This document shows, piece by piece, positions 6,011 to 11,873 of a stretch of DNA of 11,873 nt. The notes beneath the pieces were generated by a model. It was not told where the DNA came from. It ran no database searches and saw only the letters and a list, made by a program, of their open reading frames with translations. The position numbers were made by a program, and so were the translations under genes. This DNA comes from Planctomycetota bacterium (GTDB lineage: Bacteria > Planctomycetota > Planctomycetia > Isosphaerales > Isosphaeraceae). Position 1 is the stretch's first letter. Each line of letters starts with the position of its first letter. The stretch covers positions 1 through 11,873 of the forward strand of contig JAKBCQ010000022.1 of assembly GCA_021807585.1 (NCBI GenBank). Reading direction: 5' to 3'.

Positions 6011-6760
6011 ATGTTGACCATACCCGTATACAATCCCGCCGGCGAGAAGACGGGGGAGGTGGCGATCGACCCCGCCGATTATGGCGGCGAGGTCAACAAG
6101 CAGCTTCTCCACGACGTCGTGCTGATGCACCTTGCGGCGCGGCGCGTCGGCACGGTGAACACCAGGGGCCGAGCCGACGTCGCGGGATCGGGCAAGAAGC
6201 TTTTCCGTCAAAAGGGGACGGGCAACGCTCGAGCCGGATCGAAGCGGACGAACAAGCGACGAGGCGGCGGCGTCGCGTTTGCGCGGCGGAACCGCGATTA
6301 CCGCTATTCGATGCCCAAAAAGGCGGTCCGAAGCGCGATTCGGATGGCGCTTTTGTCAAAATTCCAGGACGGTCAGGCGCTCGTACTTGAAGGGTTGGAG
6401 ATTCACGACGTTCCCAAGACGAAGCTCGTCGCGCGGGCGCTCAAGAATTTGCCGAGGACCGATCTCGATCCGACCGAAACCGCATCGAAGCCCGATGAAT
6501 CGAAAGCCGACGCGCGGCTTCGAACGCTCGCGGGTCGCCGCGTGCTGATCGGCCTCGCGGGTCAAAACCCGGTCTGGTATCGGAGCGCCCGCAACATCGA
6601 AGGCGTGAAAATCGCACCTGTTCATGAATTCAATACGTATGATATTCTCAAGCAAAGGTATTTAGTTTTGACGCGCGAGGCGCTCGACGCCTTGAACGCC
6701 AAAACCAAAGCCGATTCGGCGGGACACGACGGTTCGCAAGCCGGCGGAGAGGAGAACTAA
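6011..6760 (+). CDS. rplD: 50S ribosomal protein uL4, enlarged
   Basis: 249 aa, against about 200 in most bacteria. The N-terminal domain (LTIPVYNPAGEKTGEV), the extended basic loop (TRGRADVAGSGKKLFRQKGTGNARAGSKR, 51-79; RRGGGVAFARRNRDYRYSMPKKAVRSA) and the C-terminal domain (VLIGLAG, RSARNIEGV) are all present. The extra length is an acidic, polar insertion at about 148-176 and a polar tail from about 231. uL4 binds 23S rRNA near the exit tunnel. In E. coli it also represses its own operon, so an altered surface could matter here. The ATG at 6011 starts the conserved part; the in-frame ATG at 5966 would add 15 residues without homology. Neither has a clear Shine-Dalgarno. The 110-nt gap upstream is AT-richer than its surroundings. 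Confidence 0.95.
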   Translation: MLTIPVYNPAGEKTGEVAIDPADYGGEVNKQLLHDVVLMHLAARRVGTVNTRGRADVAGSGKKLFRQKGTGNARAGSKRTNKRRGGGVAFARRNRDYRYSMPKKAVRSAIRMALLSKFQDGQALVLEGLEIHDVPKTKLVARALKNLPRTDLDPTETASKPDESKADARLRTLAGRRVLIGLAGQNPVWYRSARNIEGVKIAPVHEFNTYDILKQRYLVLTREALDALNAKTKADSAGHDGSQAGGEEN

Positions 6761-6763
6761 TCG

Positions 6764-7090
6764 ATGGTTACGTTGCGACATCCTCCCCAGGGCGTTCGTT
6801 CGGGCCCGGTGCTCGAGCCGTATCAGGTGATTTTGCGACCGCTGATCACCGAGAAGGCGACGCACATCTCGGAACGGCACAACGCCTACACGTTCGAGGT
6901 CAATCCGCTGGCGACCAAAACGGAGATCAAGAACGCGGTGGAAACGCTGTTCAACGTCGTCGTCGCCGACGTCCGGACGCAAAATCGACGCGGCAAACCG
7001 CGACGATACCGGCTCAAGATGGGTCGGATGCGGAACTGGAAAAAGGCGGTCGTCAAGCTCGACTCGGAACACCGAATTGATTTCTATTGA
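6764..7090 (+). CDS. rplW: 50S ribosomal protein uL23
   Basis: 108 aa. After a short extension, the uL23 core is clear: YQVILRPLITEKATHISE, YTFEVNPLATKTEIKNAVETLF, VVVADVRTQNRRGKPRR and WKKAVVKL. uL23 lies at the tunnel exit and is the docking site for trigger factor and SRP. Only 3 nt separate it from the rplD stop. Its purine-rich Shine-Dalgarno (GGAGAGGAG, 6746-6754) lies inside the last codons of rplD, so translation is probably coupled. Confidence 0.95.
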   Translation: MVTLRHPPQGVRSGPVLEPYQVILRPLITEKATHISERHNAYTFEVNPLATKTEIKNAVETLFNVVVADVRTQNRRGKPRRYRLKMGRMRNWKKAVVKLDSEHRIDFY

Positions 7091-7140
7091 TTCTGTTTAT
7101 ATGAGCGACGCTCGGTCGGCGCTCGGATTAGGGTGAAGCG

Positions 7141-8001
7141 ATGGGAATTCGATACTACAAACCGACAAGCCCGGGACGACGGTTCGCGTCGGTCAGCGAT
7201 TTTTCCGAGCTGACGGACAAGAACAAGAAGCCCGAGAAGCGTTTGACCGAGCCCCTTCAGAAGAAGGGGGGACGGAATCATCACGGCTTCATCACGGCGC
7301 GTCATCGCGGCGGCGGCCACAAGCGGATGTACCGAATCATCGACTTCCGCCGCAACGACCGCGACGGTCAGGCCGCGCTCGTCACGCACATCGAGTACGA
7401 TCCCAACCGCTCGGCGCGGATCGCGTTGATTCAGTTTGAAGACGGCGCCAAACGGTACATCATCGCCCCCGAGGGATTGAAGGCGGGGATGACCGTGACG
7501 AACGGCCCCGACGCCGAGGCGAAATTGGGCAACTGCCTGCCGATGAGCAAGATCCCCGCGGGGTTGATGATTCACAACATCGAGATGCAACCCGGCGGCG
7601 GCGGCAAGCTGTGTCGCTCGGCTGGGGTATCGGCCACTTTGACGGCGCGCGAGGGAACGTGGGCTCAGGTCACGCTTCCATCGGGCGAAGTGCGGCGGAT
7701 TCCGGCCGAATGTCGCGCCACGATCGGGGTCGTCGGCAATGCCGATCACATGAACATTCGTCTTGGCAAAGCGGGACGAAGTCGGTGGTTGGGACGTCGG
7801 CCGCACGTTCGAGGCGTGGCGATGAATCCCGTCGATCATCCGATGGGGGGGGGCGAGGGACGAACGTCGGGAGGCCGGCATCCGTGCTCGCCGACGGGGA
7901 AGCTCGCCAAGGGGGGCAAGACGCGGCGGCGGCGTAAGCCGTCGAATTCGGCGATCATTCGCCGACGCCGGAGCGTCCGGTACGGTCAACTGAAGATCTA
8001 A
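7141..8001 (+). CDS. rplB: 50S ribosomal protein uL2
   Basis: 286 aa, slightly longer than the usual 272-278. It starts [21 protein letters not shown] and continues with [30 protein letters not shown] and [12 protein letters not shown], then the C-terminal [13 protein letters not shown] and [11 protein letters not shown]. The DHP histidine (His233), equivalent to E. coli His229, which matters for subunit joining and peptidyl transfer, is kept. The neighbouring second His of the E. coli HPHGGGEG motif is Met235, and the usual PWG is PTG (SPTGK). The Shine-Dalgarno is AGGGTG with good spacing. A run of nine G lies at 7845-7853 in the MGGG codons. Confidence 0.97.
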   Translation: MGIRYYKPTSPGRRFASVSDFSELTDKNKKPEKRLTEPLQKKGGRNHHGFITARHRGGGHKRMYRIIDFRRNDRDGQAALVTHIEYDPNRSARIALIQFEDGAKRYIIAPEGLKAGMTVTNGPDAEAKLGNCLPMSKIPAGLMIHNIEMQPGGGGKLCRSAGVSATLTAREGTWAQVTLPSGEVRRIPAECRATIGVVGNADHMNIRLGKAGRSRWLGRRPHVRGVAMNPVDHPMGGGEGRTSGGRHPCSPTGKLAKGGKTRRRRKPSNSAIIRRRRSVRYGQLKI

Positions 8002-8035
8002 CGAACGATCGAGAAAGGGACGAGGACGATAATCG

Positions 8036-8320
8036 ATGGGACGATCGCTCAAGAAAGGACCTTACGTCGATGAACGCCTGCTCGAGAAGGTCGAGAAGGC
8101 GGAGACGTCGGGGTCGCGAGAACCGATTAAGACATGGTCGCGCGCGTGTACGATCGTGCCCGAATTCATCGGCAAACACTTCGCGATCCACAACGGTCGC
8201 AATTTCATGAAGCTGTACGTGACCGAGGACATGGTCGGTCACAAGCTCGGCGAATTCGCCCCCACGCGGACGTTCCGCGGTCACGGCGGCAAGGCGGCGA
8301 AATCATCGCCGAAGAAATGA
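8036..8320 (+). CDS. rpsS: 30S ribosomal protein uS19
   Basis: 94 aa, the normal size. [69 protein letters not shown] and the basic tail all match the family. uS19 sits in the 30S head next to uS13 and contacts the A-site side of the subunit interface. The gap to rplB is 34 nt and contains the purine-rich GGACGAGGA as a likely ribosome binding site. Confidence 0.97.
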   Translation: MGRSLKKGPYVDERLLEKVEKAETSGSREPIKTWSRACTIVPEFIGKHFAIHNGRNFMKLYVTEDMVGHKLGEFAPTRTFRGHGGKAAKSSPKK

Positions 8321-8372
8321 TCATTCATACGTGGAATCGTAACGTCCGGCTTTTCGTAGAGGATTGTGTTCG

Positions 8373-8732
8373 ATGACCCCTACTTATCAAGCGTCGCATC
8401 GCTTCGCCAAAATTTCGGTCCGCAAGCTGCGGCCGATTTTGGACATGATCCGAGGCAAATACGCCGACGACGCCGTGGATATGCTTAAATATCTTCCGCA
8501 TCGCGGCGCCCGGATGATCGAGCAGGTGCTCAAAAGCGCGATGGCGAACGCCGAGGACCGCGGGATGCGCGATGTCGGAGGGCTCGTGATCATCGACGCG
8601 CGAGGCGACGGCGGGCCGATGTTCAAACGGCTGATGCCGCGATCGCGCGGCATGGCGTATACGATTCGACGAAGAACGGCTCATATATCGATCGGCCTGG
8701 TCGATTTGGAAGCCGCGGCTCTCGCCGACTGA
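8373..8732 (+). CDS. rplV: 50S ribosomal protein uL22
   Basis: 119 aa from the ATG at 8373, about 10 residues longer than E. coli uL22. Landmarks: ASHRFAKISVRKLRPILDMIRGK, ALKSA-like VLKSAMANAEDR, then the hairpin and C-terminal FKRLMPRSRGMAYTIRRRTAHISI. The beta-hairpin (PRSRGMAYTIRRRT) reaches into the exit tunnel, where macrolides and arrest peptides act. AGAGGA (8358-8363) is a plausible Shine-Dalgarno, 9 nt upstream. Confidence 0.96.
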   Translation: MTPTYQASHRFAKISVRKLRPILDMIRGKYADDAVDMLKYLPHRGARMIEQVLKSAMANAEDRGMRDVGGLVIIDARGDGGPMFKRLMPRSRGMAYTIRRRTAHISIGLVDLEAAALAD

Positions 8733-8777
8733 GCCGCGTCGACCGACCGACAACACCGATTACGACCGCTTACTGAC

Positions 8778-8797
8778 CGATCCCGCGAACGGGGTCG
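8778..8797 (+). promoter_or_regulatory. 8-bp hairpin with CGAA loop upstream of rpsC
   Basis: 8778-8785 pairs with 8790-8797 through eight base pairs, one of them T/G, around CGAA. It lies in the 98-nt rplV-rpsC gap, which also repeats GACCGA/CGAACC several times. No T tract follows. Function unknown; it could slow ribosome entry or mark an RNA processing site. Confidence 0.3.
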
Positions 8798-8830
8798 AAC
8801 CGACCGAACCGAAACAAGGACCGCGAAGTC

Positions 8831-9538
8831 ATGGGGCAAAAAATTCGACCGACCGGTTTCCGCGTCGGAATCATGGAGGACTGGCGGAGCCGCTGGTACG
8901 CGAACAAGCACGAATTCTCGGACCTGCTCGTCGAGGATTTCAAGATCCGTCAGTTCATCAAGAAGAAATATGGATTTTCGGGGATTCCGAAGATCGAGAT
9001 CGAGCGGACGCGGGACGCGGTGATGGTGCTGTTGCATACGGCGCGTCCGGGGGTGATCATCGGTCGCAAGGGCGCCGAGGTCGAGAAACTGCAGGAGGAA
9101 CTGCAGAAACTGACGGGTCGACGGATCGAGATCAAGATCGTCGAGGTGACGCGTCCCGAGATCGACGCACAACTGATCAGTGAGGACATCGCCGAGCAAT
9201 TGCAAAAGCGATCGAGCTTCCGCCGCACGATGAAGCGGGCGCTCGAGCAGACGATGGACGGAGGAGCTCGGGGGGTGAAGGTTCAACTGTCGGGACGACT
9301 GGGGGGGGCGGAGATGTCCCGAACCGAGTCCGCGGCGTTGGGCTCGATTCCACTTTCGACGCTCCGAGCCAAGATCGATTACGGATTCGCCGAGGCCAAG
9401 ACCGCGCAGGGGCACATCGGCGTCAAGGTGTGGGTTAACCAAGGCGACTATTTGAAGATCGAGGGAGGTGCCTCCGATGCCCATGATGCCCAAGCGAGTC
9501 AAGTACCGAAAAAGCCAAAAAGGCCGCGTAAAAGGTAA
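8831..9538 (+). CDS. rpsC: 30S ribosomal protein uS3
   Basis: 235 aa, normal size. It starts [14 protein letters not shown]. The type II KH domain has its GxxG loop at GRKG (78-81, in [17 protein letters not shown]). The C-terminal domain includes [34 protein letters not shown] and [14 protein letters not shown]. uS3 forms part of the mRNA entry channel. The last 20 or so residues ([15 protein letters not shown]) are a basic tail encoded by DNA that also encodes the start of rplP in another frame, a 62-bp overlap. A run of eight G lies at 9301-9308. Confidence 0.97.
   Translation: MGQKIRPTGFRVGIMEDWRSRWYANKHEFSDLLVEDFKIRQFIKKKYGFSGIPKIEIERTRDAVMVLLHTARPGVIIGRKGAEVEKLQEELQKLTGRRIEIKIVEVTRPEIDAQLISEDIAEQLQKRSSFRRTMKRALEQTMDGGARGVKVQLSGRLGGAEMSRTESAALGSIPLSTLRAKIDYGFAEAKTAQGHIGVKVWVNQGDYLKIEGGASDAHDAQASQVPKKPKRPRKR
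9464..9475 (+). promoter_or_regulatory. rplP Shine-Dalgarno paired with its own complement
   Basis: GGAGG (9464-9468), the core of the rplP ribosome binding site, is followed after two bases by CCTCC (9471-9475), its exact complement. The inner pair cannot form across a 2-nt loop, but GGAG/CTCC with loop GTGC can. The site lies inside rpsC, so ribosomes finishing rpsC would open it. This is a simple translational-coupling device by inference. Confidence 0.4.
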
Positions 9539-9896
9539 CGCGACCCGCGGCAATTATGTCGCGTTCGGCGAGTACGGCTTGCAAGCGACCGAGCCCGGTA
9601 AGATCAGCGCCCAGACGATCGAAGCGGGTCGAATCGTCGCGAGTCAGTCGGTTAAAGGGGGAGGGAAGGTTTATATCCGCATCTTCCCCCACAAGAGCGT
9701 CACGTCGATCCCCGCCGAAACCCGGATGGGTAAAGGCAAGGGGGAAGTCGAATTCTGGGCCGCGGTCGTGAAACCGGGGACGATTTTGTTCGAGCTCGCG
9801 GGAATGACCGAGGATCAGGCTCGCGCCACCCTCGCCCGCGTCGCTTACAAAATGCCCGTCGCGTGCCGGTTCGTCACCCGCAGGCCGACGTTGTAA
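9477..9896 (+). CDS. rplP: 50S ribosomal protein uL16
   Basis: 139 aa, against 136 in E. coli. [42 protein letters not shown]-like [51 protein letters not shown] and the closing [10 protein letters not shown] match the family. uL16 helps shape the A-site and joins the 50S late. I chose the ATG at 9477 because GGGAGG lies about 8 nt upstream. A GTG at 9468 and ATGs at 9483 and 9486 are alternatives; the last gives the shorter MPKRVKYRK start. It overlaps rpsC by 62 bp, which is unusual for this gene pair. Confidence 0.96.
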   Translation: MPMMPKRVKYRKSQKGRVKGNATRGNYVAFGEYGLQATEPGKISAQTIEAGRIVASQSVKGGGKVYIRIFPHKSVTSIPAETRMGKGKGEVEFWAAVVKPGTILFELAGMTEDQARATLARVAYKMPVACRFVTRRPTL

Positions 9897-9922
9897 CAGA
9901 TTTTCATCGATTTTCGTATTAT
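9893..9922 (+). promoter_or_regulatory. possible weak internal promoter before rpmC
   Basis: GTAACA (9893-9898), then 18 nt, then TATTAT (9917-9922) gives four and five consensus matches. It sits in the AT-rich 72-nt gap between rplP and rpmC, which stands out in a GC-rich operon. An inverted repeat AAGTAT/ATACTT (9927-9932, 9944-9949) follows. Such AT-rich matches arise easily by chance, so this is only a candidate. Confidence 0.2.
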
Positions 9923-9968
9923 TACCAAGTATATCGACAAGTGATACTTTGTTGGAATCGAACCGATC

Positions 9969-10202
9969 ATGAGCAAGCCCGCCGTTCTGCGAGAACAAAC
10001 CGACGAGCAGCTCGAGCTTTCGTTGCAAGAGATGCGGGACAACCTGTTCCGGCTTCGGCTTCAAAGCGAGACCGAGCGGCTCGAGGCGCCGAGCGAGATC
10101 ATCAAGGCCAAACGCGAGATCGCGCGGATCAAAACGATCCTCCGAGCCCGCGAGCTCGAACGAGCGGCGAAAGCCGAAGCGACCGCCGCGGCGCGGGCGT
10201 GA
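9969..10202 (+). CDS. rpmC: 50S ribosomal protein uL29
   Basis: 77 aa, against about 63-70 usually. It has the two-helix uL29 pattern: LREQTDEQLELSLQEMRDNLFRLRLQSET, then EIIKAKREIARIKTILRARE, with an Ala-rich tail (KAEATAAARA). uL29 lies beside uL23 at the tunnel exit. No strong Shine-Dalgarno is visible; GGAA (9954-9957) is about 11 nt upstream. The order rplP-rpmC-rpsQ is the conventional one, which supports the call for so short a protein. Confidence 0.93.
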   Translation: MSKPAVLREQTDEQLELSLQEMRDNLFRLRLQSETERLEAPSEIIKAKREIARIKTILRARELERAAKAEATAAARA

Positions 10203-10252
10203 CCGGCGAACGACACCCCTTATTACCCAGCGAGAGCGAACGAGCGAAGCCC

Positions 10253-10579
10253 ATGAATCAGCCCGACGCGACGACGCCCGACCGGTCCCGACGCAAGACC
10301 GAGATCGGCGTGGTGACCTCCGACAAAATGATGAAGACGCGGCGCGTCGAAGTCGAACGACTGACGCCCCACCCCAAGTACGGCAAGTTCATCCGCCGTC
10401 GCACCGTGCTCCACGCGCACGACGAGGAGAACACGTCGAAGACGGGGGACATGGTTGAGGTGATGGAGACGCGGCCGATGTCCAAGCTCAAGCGGTGGCG
10501 AATCATCCGCGTCGTCCGTCCAGGAGCGCGAGCGGCGCTCGTCGCCGAGGCGACGACCCCCGCGGTCGCGACCGAATGA
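10253..10579 (+). CDS. rpsQ: 30S ribosomal protein uS17
   Basis: 108 aa, against about 84 in E. coli. The OB-fold core is typical: GVVTSDKMMKTRRVEVERL, HPKYGKFIRRRTVLHAHDEEN, GDMVEVMETRPMSKLKRWRIIRVV. The extra length is a short polar N-terminal extension (MNQPDATTPDRSRRK) and an Ala-rich C-terminal tail. uS17 is a primary binder of the 16S 5' domain. The ATG at 10253 is the first in-frame ATG after the rpmC stop; the frame continues upstream through rpmC, but only as an out-of-frame shadow. Confidence 0.95.
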   Translation: MNQPDATTPDRSRRKTEIGVVTSDKMMKTRRVEVERLTPHPKYGKFIRRRTVLHAHDEENTSKTGDMVEVMETRPMSKLKRWRIIRVVRPGARAALVAEATTPAVATE

Positions 10580-10586
10580 CCGATCG

Positions 10587-10739
10587 TCGACGCCCGCGAC
10601 CTTCGCGACGCGTCGAGTACGGTGAAACCGAATCATCATTAACGGCTAGTTGTATCGAGATAGGTTCGCGTCGTCCGGGTCGACCGAACCGCTGCCAGGT
10701 GGAACCCGACGAGGATCCGCGGCGCGAGGCGACCGCGGA
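10587..10739 (+). promoter_or_regulatory. three-hairpin rpsQ-rplN intergenic region
   Basis: The 174-nt gap holds three stems. The first is nested: TCGACGC/GCGTCGA (10587-10593, 10610-10616) enclosing CGCGA/TCGCG (10595-10599, 10603-10607), 7 nt after the rpsQ stop. The second is GGTTCG/CGAACC (10663-10668, 10685-10690). The third is TCCGCGG/CCGCGGA (10716-10722, 10733-10739), whose 3' arm runs into the rplN Shine-Dalgarno GGAGGGA (10737-10743). No T tracts follow. Possible roles are mRNA processing, partial termination, or control of rplN translation. It lies at the point where the S10 operon classically ends and the spc operon begins. I see no convincing promoter in it. Confidence 0.45.
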
Positions 10740-10753
10740 GGGAAGCGACCGCC

Positions 10754-11134
10754 ATGATTCAGATGCAAACGCGACTCGACGTCGCCGACAACACCGGCGC
10801 CAAGGAAGTGATGTGCTTCAAGGTGCTGGGAGGGAGCGCATCGCGGTACAAACGACGCGCCGCGGGGCTCGGCGACGTCATCATCGCCAGCGTCAAAAAG
10901 GCGAGCTCGGGGGGAGACGTGAAGGCCGGCGACGTCGTCCGTTGCGTCGTCGTCCGCGTCCGCAACTCGACCCGCCGCGCCGACGGATCGTACGTCCGGT
11001 TCGATCGCAACGCGTGCGTCCTGATCGACAACGACAAAAACCCGCGCGGCACCCGCATCTTCGGCGCGATCGCCAAAGAATTGCGTGATCATCAATTCAT
11101 GAAAATCATCAGCCTCGCGTCCGAGGTCGTCTAA
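10754..11134 (+). CDS. rplN: 50S ribosomal protein uL14
   Basis: 126 aa, against 122-123 usually. [72 protein letters not shown] and [14 protein letters not shown] match the family throughout. uL14 lies on the 50S interface surface and is where the silencing factor RsfS binds in other bacteria. It is the first gene of the classical spc operon. GGAGGGA at 10737-10743 is its Shine-Dalgarno, about 10 nt from the ATG and partly inside a hairpin. Confidence 0.96.
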   Translation: MIQMQTRLDVADNTGAKEVMCFKVLGGSASRYKRRAAGLGDVIIASVKKASSGGDVKAGDVVRCVVVRVRNSTRRADGSYVRFDRNACVLIDNDKNPRGTRIFGAIAKELRDHQFMKIISLASEVV

Positions 11135-11173
11135 GCTCGACCCGATCGCGGCGATCCGCCAAGGAGATTTTTA

Positions 11174-11563
11174 ATGCACATACGAAAAGATGATCAAGTC
11201 GAGGTGATCACGGGGGACGACAAGGGATCGTCGTCGGATCGTCGGATCGCCAAGGTATTGCGCGTTTTGCCCGACCGCGGCAAGGTGGTGGTCGAGGGAG
11301 TGAACCGCGTTTACAAGCACATGAAGCCGAGCGCCAAGAATCAGAAGGGGGGCCGGCTTTCGAAGGAGATGCCGGTCGACGCGTCGAACGTGCTCTTATA
11401 TTGCCCGAGCTGCAATCGAGGGGTACGGATCGGTCATCGCTACACCGCGACGGGTCAGAAGGAGCGCTATTGCAAGAAATGCTCGACGGGGCTCGGCGCT
11501 CTCGGCGTCCCCAAGCCCGCTCGCGCCGCGGCGAAGCCGGGCGACGTCAAAAAGAAGGCTTAA
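11174..11563 (+). CDS. rplX: 50S ribosomal protein uL24, zinc-ribbon form
   Basis: 129 aa, longer than the usual 103-110. The KOW region (QVEVITGDDKG, then KVLRVLPDRGKVVVEGVNRVYKHMKPS) and GGRLSKEMPVDASNV identify uL24. The C-terminal part keeps the C+ zinc ribbon, CPSC (77-80) and CKKC (100-103), which E. coli lacks but Thermus has. About five extra residues (around SSSDR, 19-23) interrupt the KOW loop, where most bacteria have KG(K/R)xGKV. A Lys/Ala-rich tail follows the ribbon. uL24 starts 50S assembly by binding the 23S 5' domain. It has the best Shine-Dalgarno in the window, AAGGAG (11161-11166), 7 nt before the ATG. Confidence 0.95.
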   Translation: MHIRKDDQVEVITGDDKGSSSDRRIAKVLRVLPDRGKVVVEGVNRVYKHMKPSAKNQKGGRLSKEMPVDASNVLLYCPSCNRGVRIGHRYTATGQKERYCKKCSTGLGALGVPKPARAAAKPGDVKKKA

Positions 11564-11624
11564 TTCGATCGACTCCGCCGTTCTCAAACGAGTGAACGGA
11601 CGTAACTTTCACTAGGTTGTTCGC

Positions 11625-11873
11625 ATGGCACGCTTGCTCGATCAGTATCATGAAACGGTATCCGCGGCGATGGCCCAGAAGTTCGGCCTGACGAACAAGA
11701 TGGCGATCCCGCGGATCGACAAGATCGTCGTCAACATGGGAGTCGGGCGGGCGACGCAGGACAAAGCGGTGCTCGATTCGGCGGTCGACAGTCTCGCCAA
11801 GATCACGGGTCAGAAACCGCTCGTCACCAAGGCGCGGATGTCGGTCGCGAGCTTCAGGCTCCGCGAGGGGAAC
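11625..11873 (+). CDS. rplE: 50S ribosomal protein uL5, 3' partial
   Basis: The first 83 codons are present and the frame runs off the right edge. MARLLDQYHETVSAAMAQKFG, PRIDKIVVNMGVG and LAKITGQKPLVTKARMSVASFRLREG are diagnostic of uL5, which binds 5S rRNA and touches the P-site tRNA. The full protein should be about 180 aa. It follows rplX after 61 nt, in the usual spc order, with TAGG as a weak ribosome binding site. Confidence 0.95.
   Translation, partial: MARLLDQYHETVSAAMAQKFGLTNKMAIPRIDKIVVNMGVGRATQDKAVLDSAVDSLAKITGQKPLVTKARMSVASFRLREGN

Noticed and set aside
7845..7853. Nine-G run in rplB (and eight G at 9301-9308 in rpsC) as programmed frameshift sites
   Set aside because: The reading frame and family match continue normally on both sides, and the runs encode the conserved glycines. 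No stimulatory element or alternative product is evident.
7084..8052. Long reverse-strand open frame (322 codons) opposite rplB
   Set aside because: It is antisense to a certain gene. Its composition is Arg/Pro/His-rich, as expected from reading GC-rich codons backwards, and no family is recognisable. The same applies to 8681-9553 opposite rpsC.

Overview
The window looks like a high-GC planctomycete chromosome. The clearest sign is an N-terminal LEPR-type motif (LEPRIALS), known from exported planctomycete proteins, on the reverse-strand gene. GC-rich codon use and the r-protein variants fit this. An Isosphaeraceae-like relative is my guess, not something the sequence proves.

Positions 1-2566 hold the 3' part of a forward gene. 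It encodes a fusion of a GT2 polyprenyl-phosphate sugar synthase-like domain with a multi-spanning GT39/ArnT-like glycosyltransferase. An AT-rich convergent gap with two terminator-like hairpins (2567-2696) separates it from a reverse gene (2697-4076). That gene encodes a predicted exported left-handed beta-helix protein. It appears to contain two gamma-carbonic-anhydrase-like domains, both lacking the zinc histidines.

The divergent gap 4077-4525 carries a 23-bp tandem repeat (2.9 copies) and a good sigma70-type promoter (TTGACA, 17 nt, TATCGT). From there to the window end runs the S10/spc ribosomal protein cluster in the classical order: rpsJ, rplC, rplD, rplW, rplB, rpsS, rplV, rpsC, rplP, rpmC, rpsQ, rplN, rplX and rplE, the last cut by the window edge. 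All are forward and are probably co-transcribed. Their products are assembly and core components of the 30S and 50S subunits.

The coding content of the operon is ordinary, but its spacing is not. The rpsJ-rplC gap is about 410 nt and the rpsQ-rplN gap 174 nt, where most bacteria have a few tens. Both are filled with perfect or near-perfect inverted repeats. The rpsJ-rplC gap ends in two mutually exclusive long hairpins, an arrangement typical of attenuators and RNA switches. This candidate structured leader inside the S10 operon is the most promising undescribed element here. The zinc-less tandem carbonic-anhydrase-like protein is second. Family assignments and comparisons with E. coli, Thermus and Methanosarcina proteins come from remembered sequences, not from a search.
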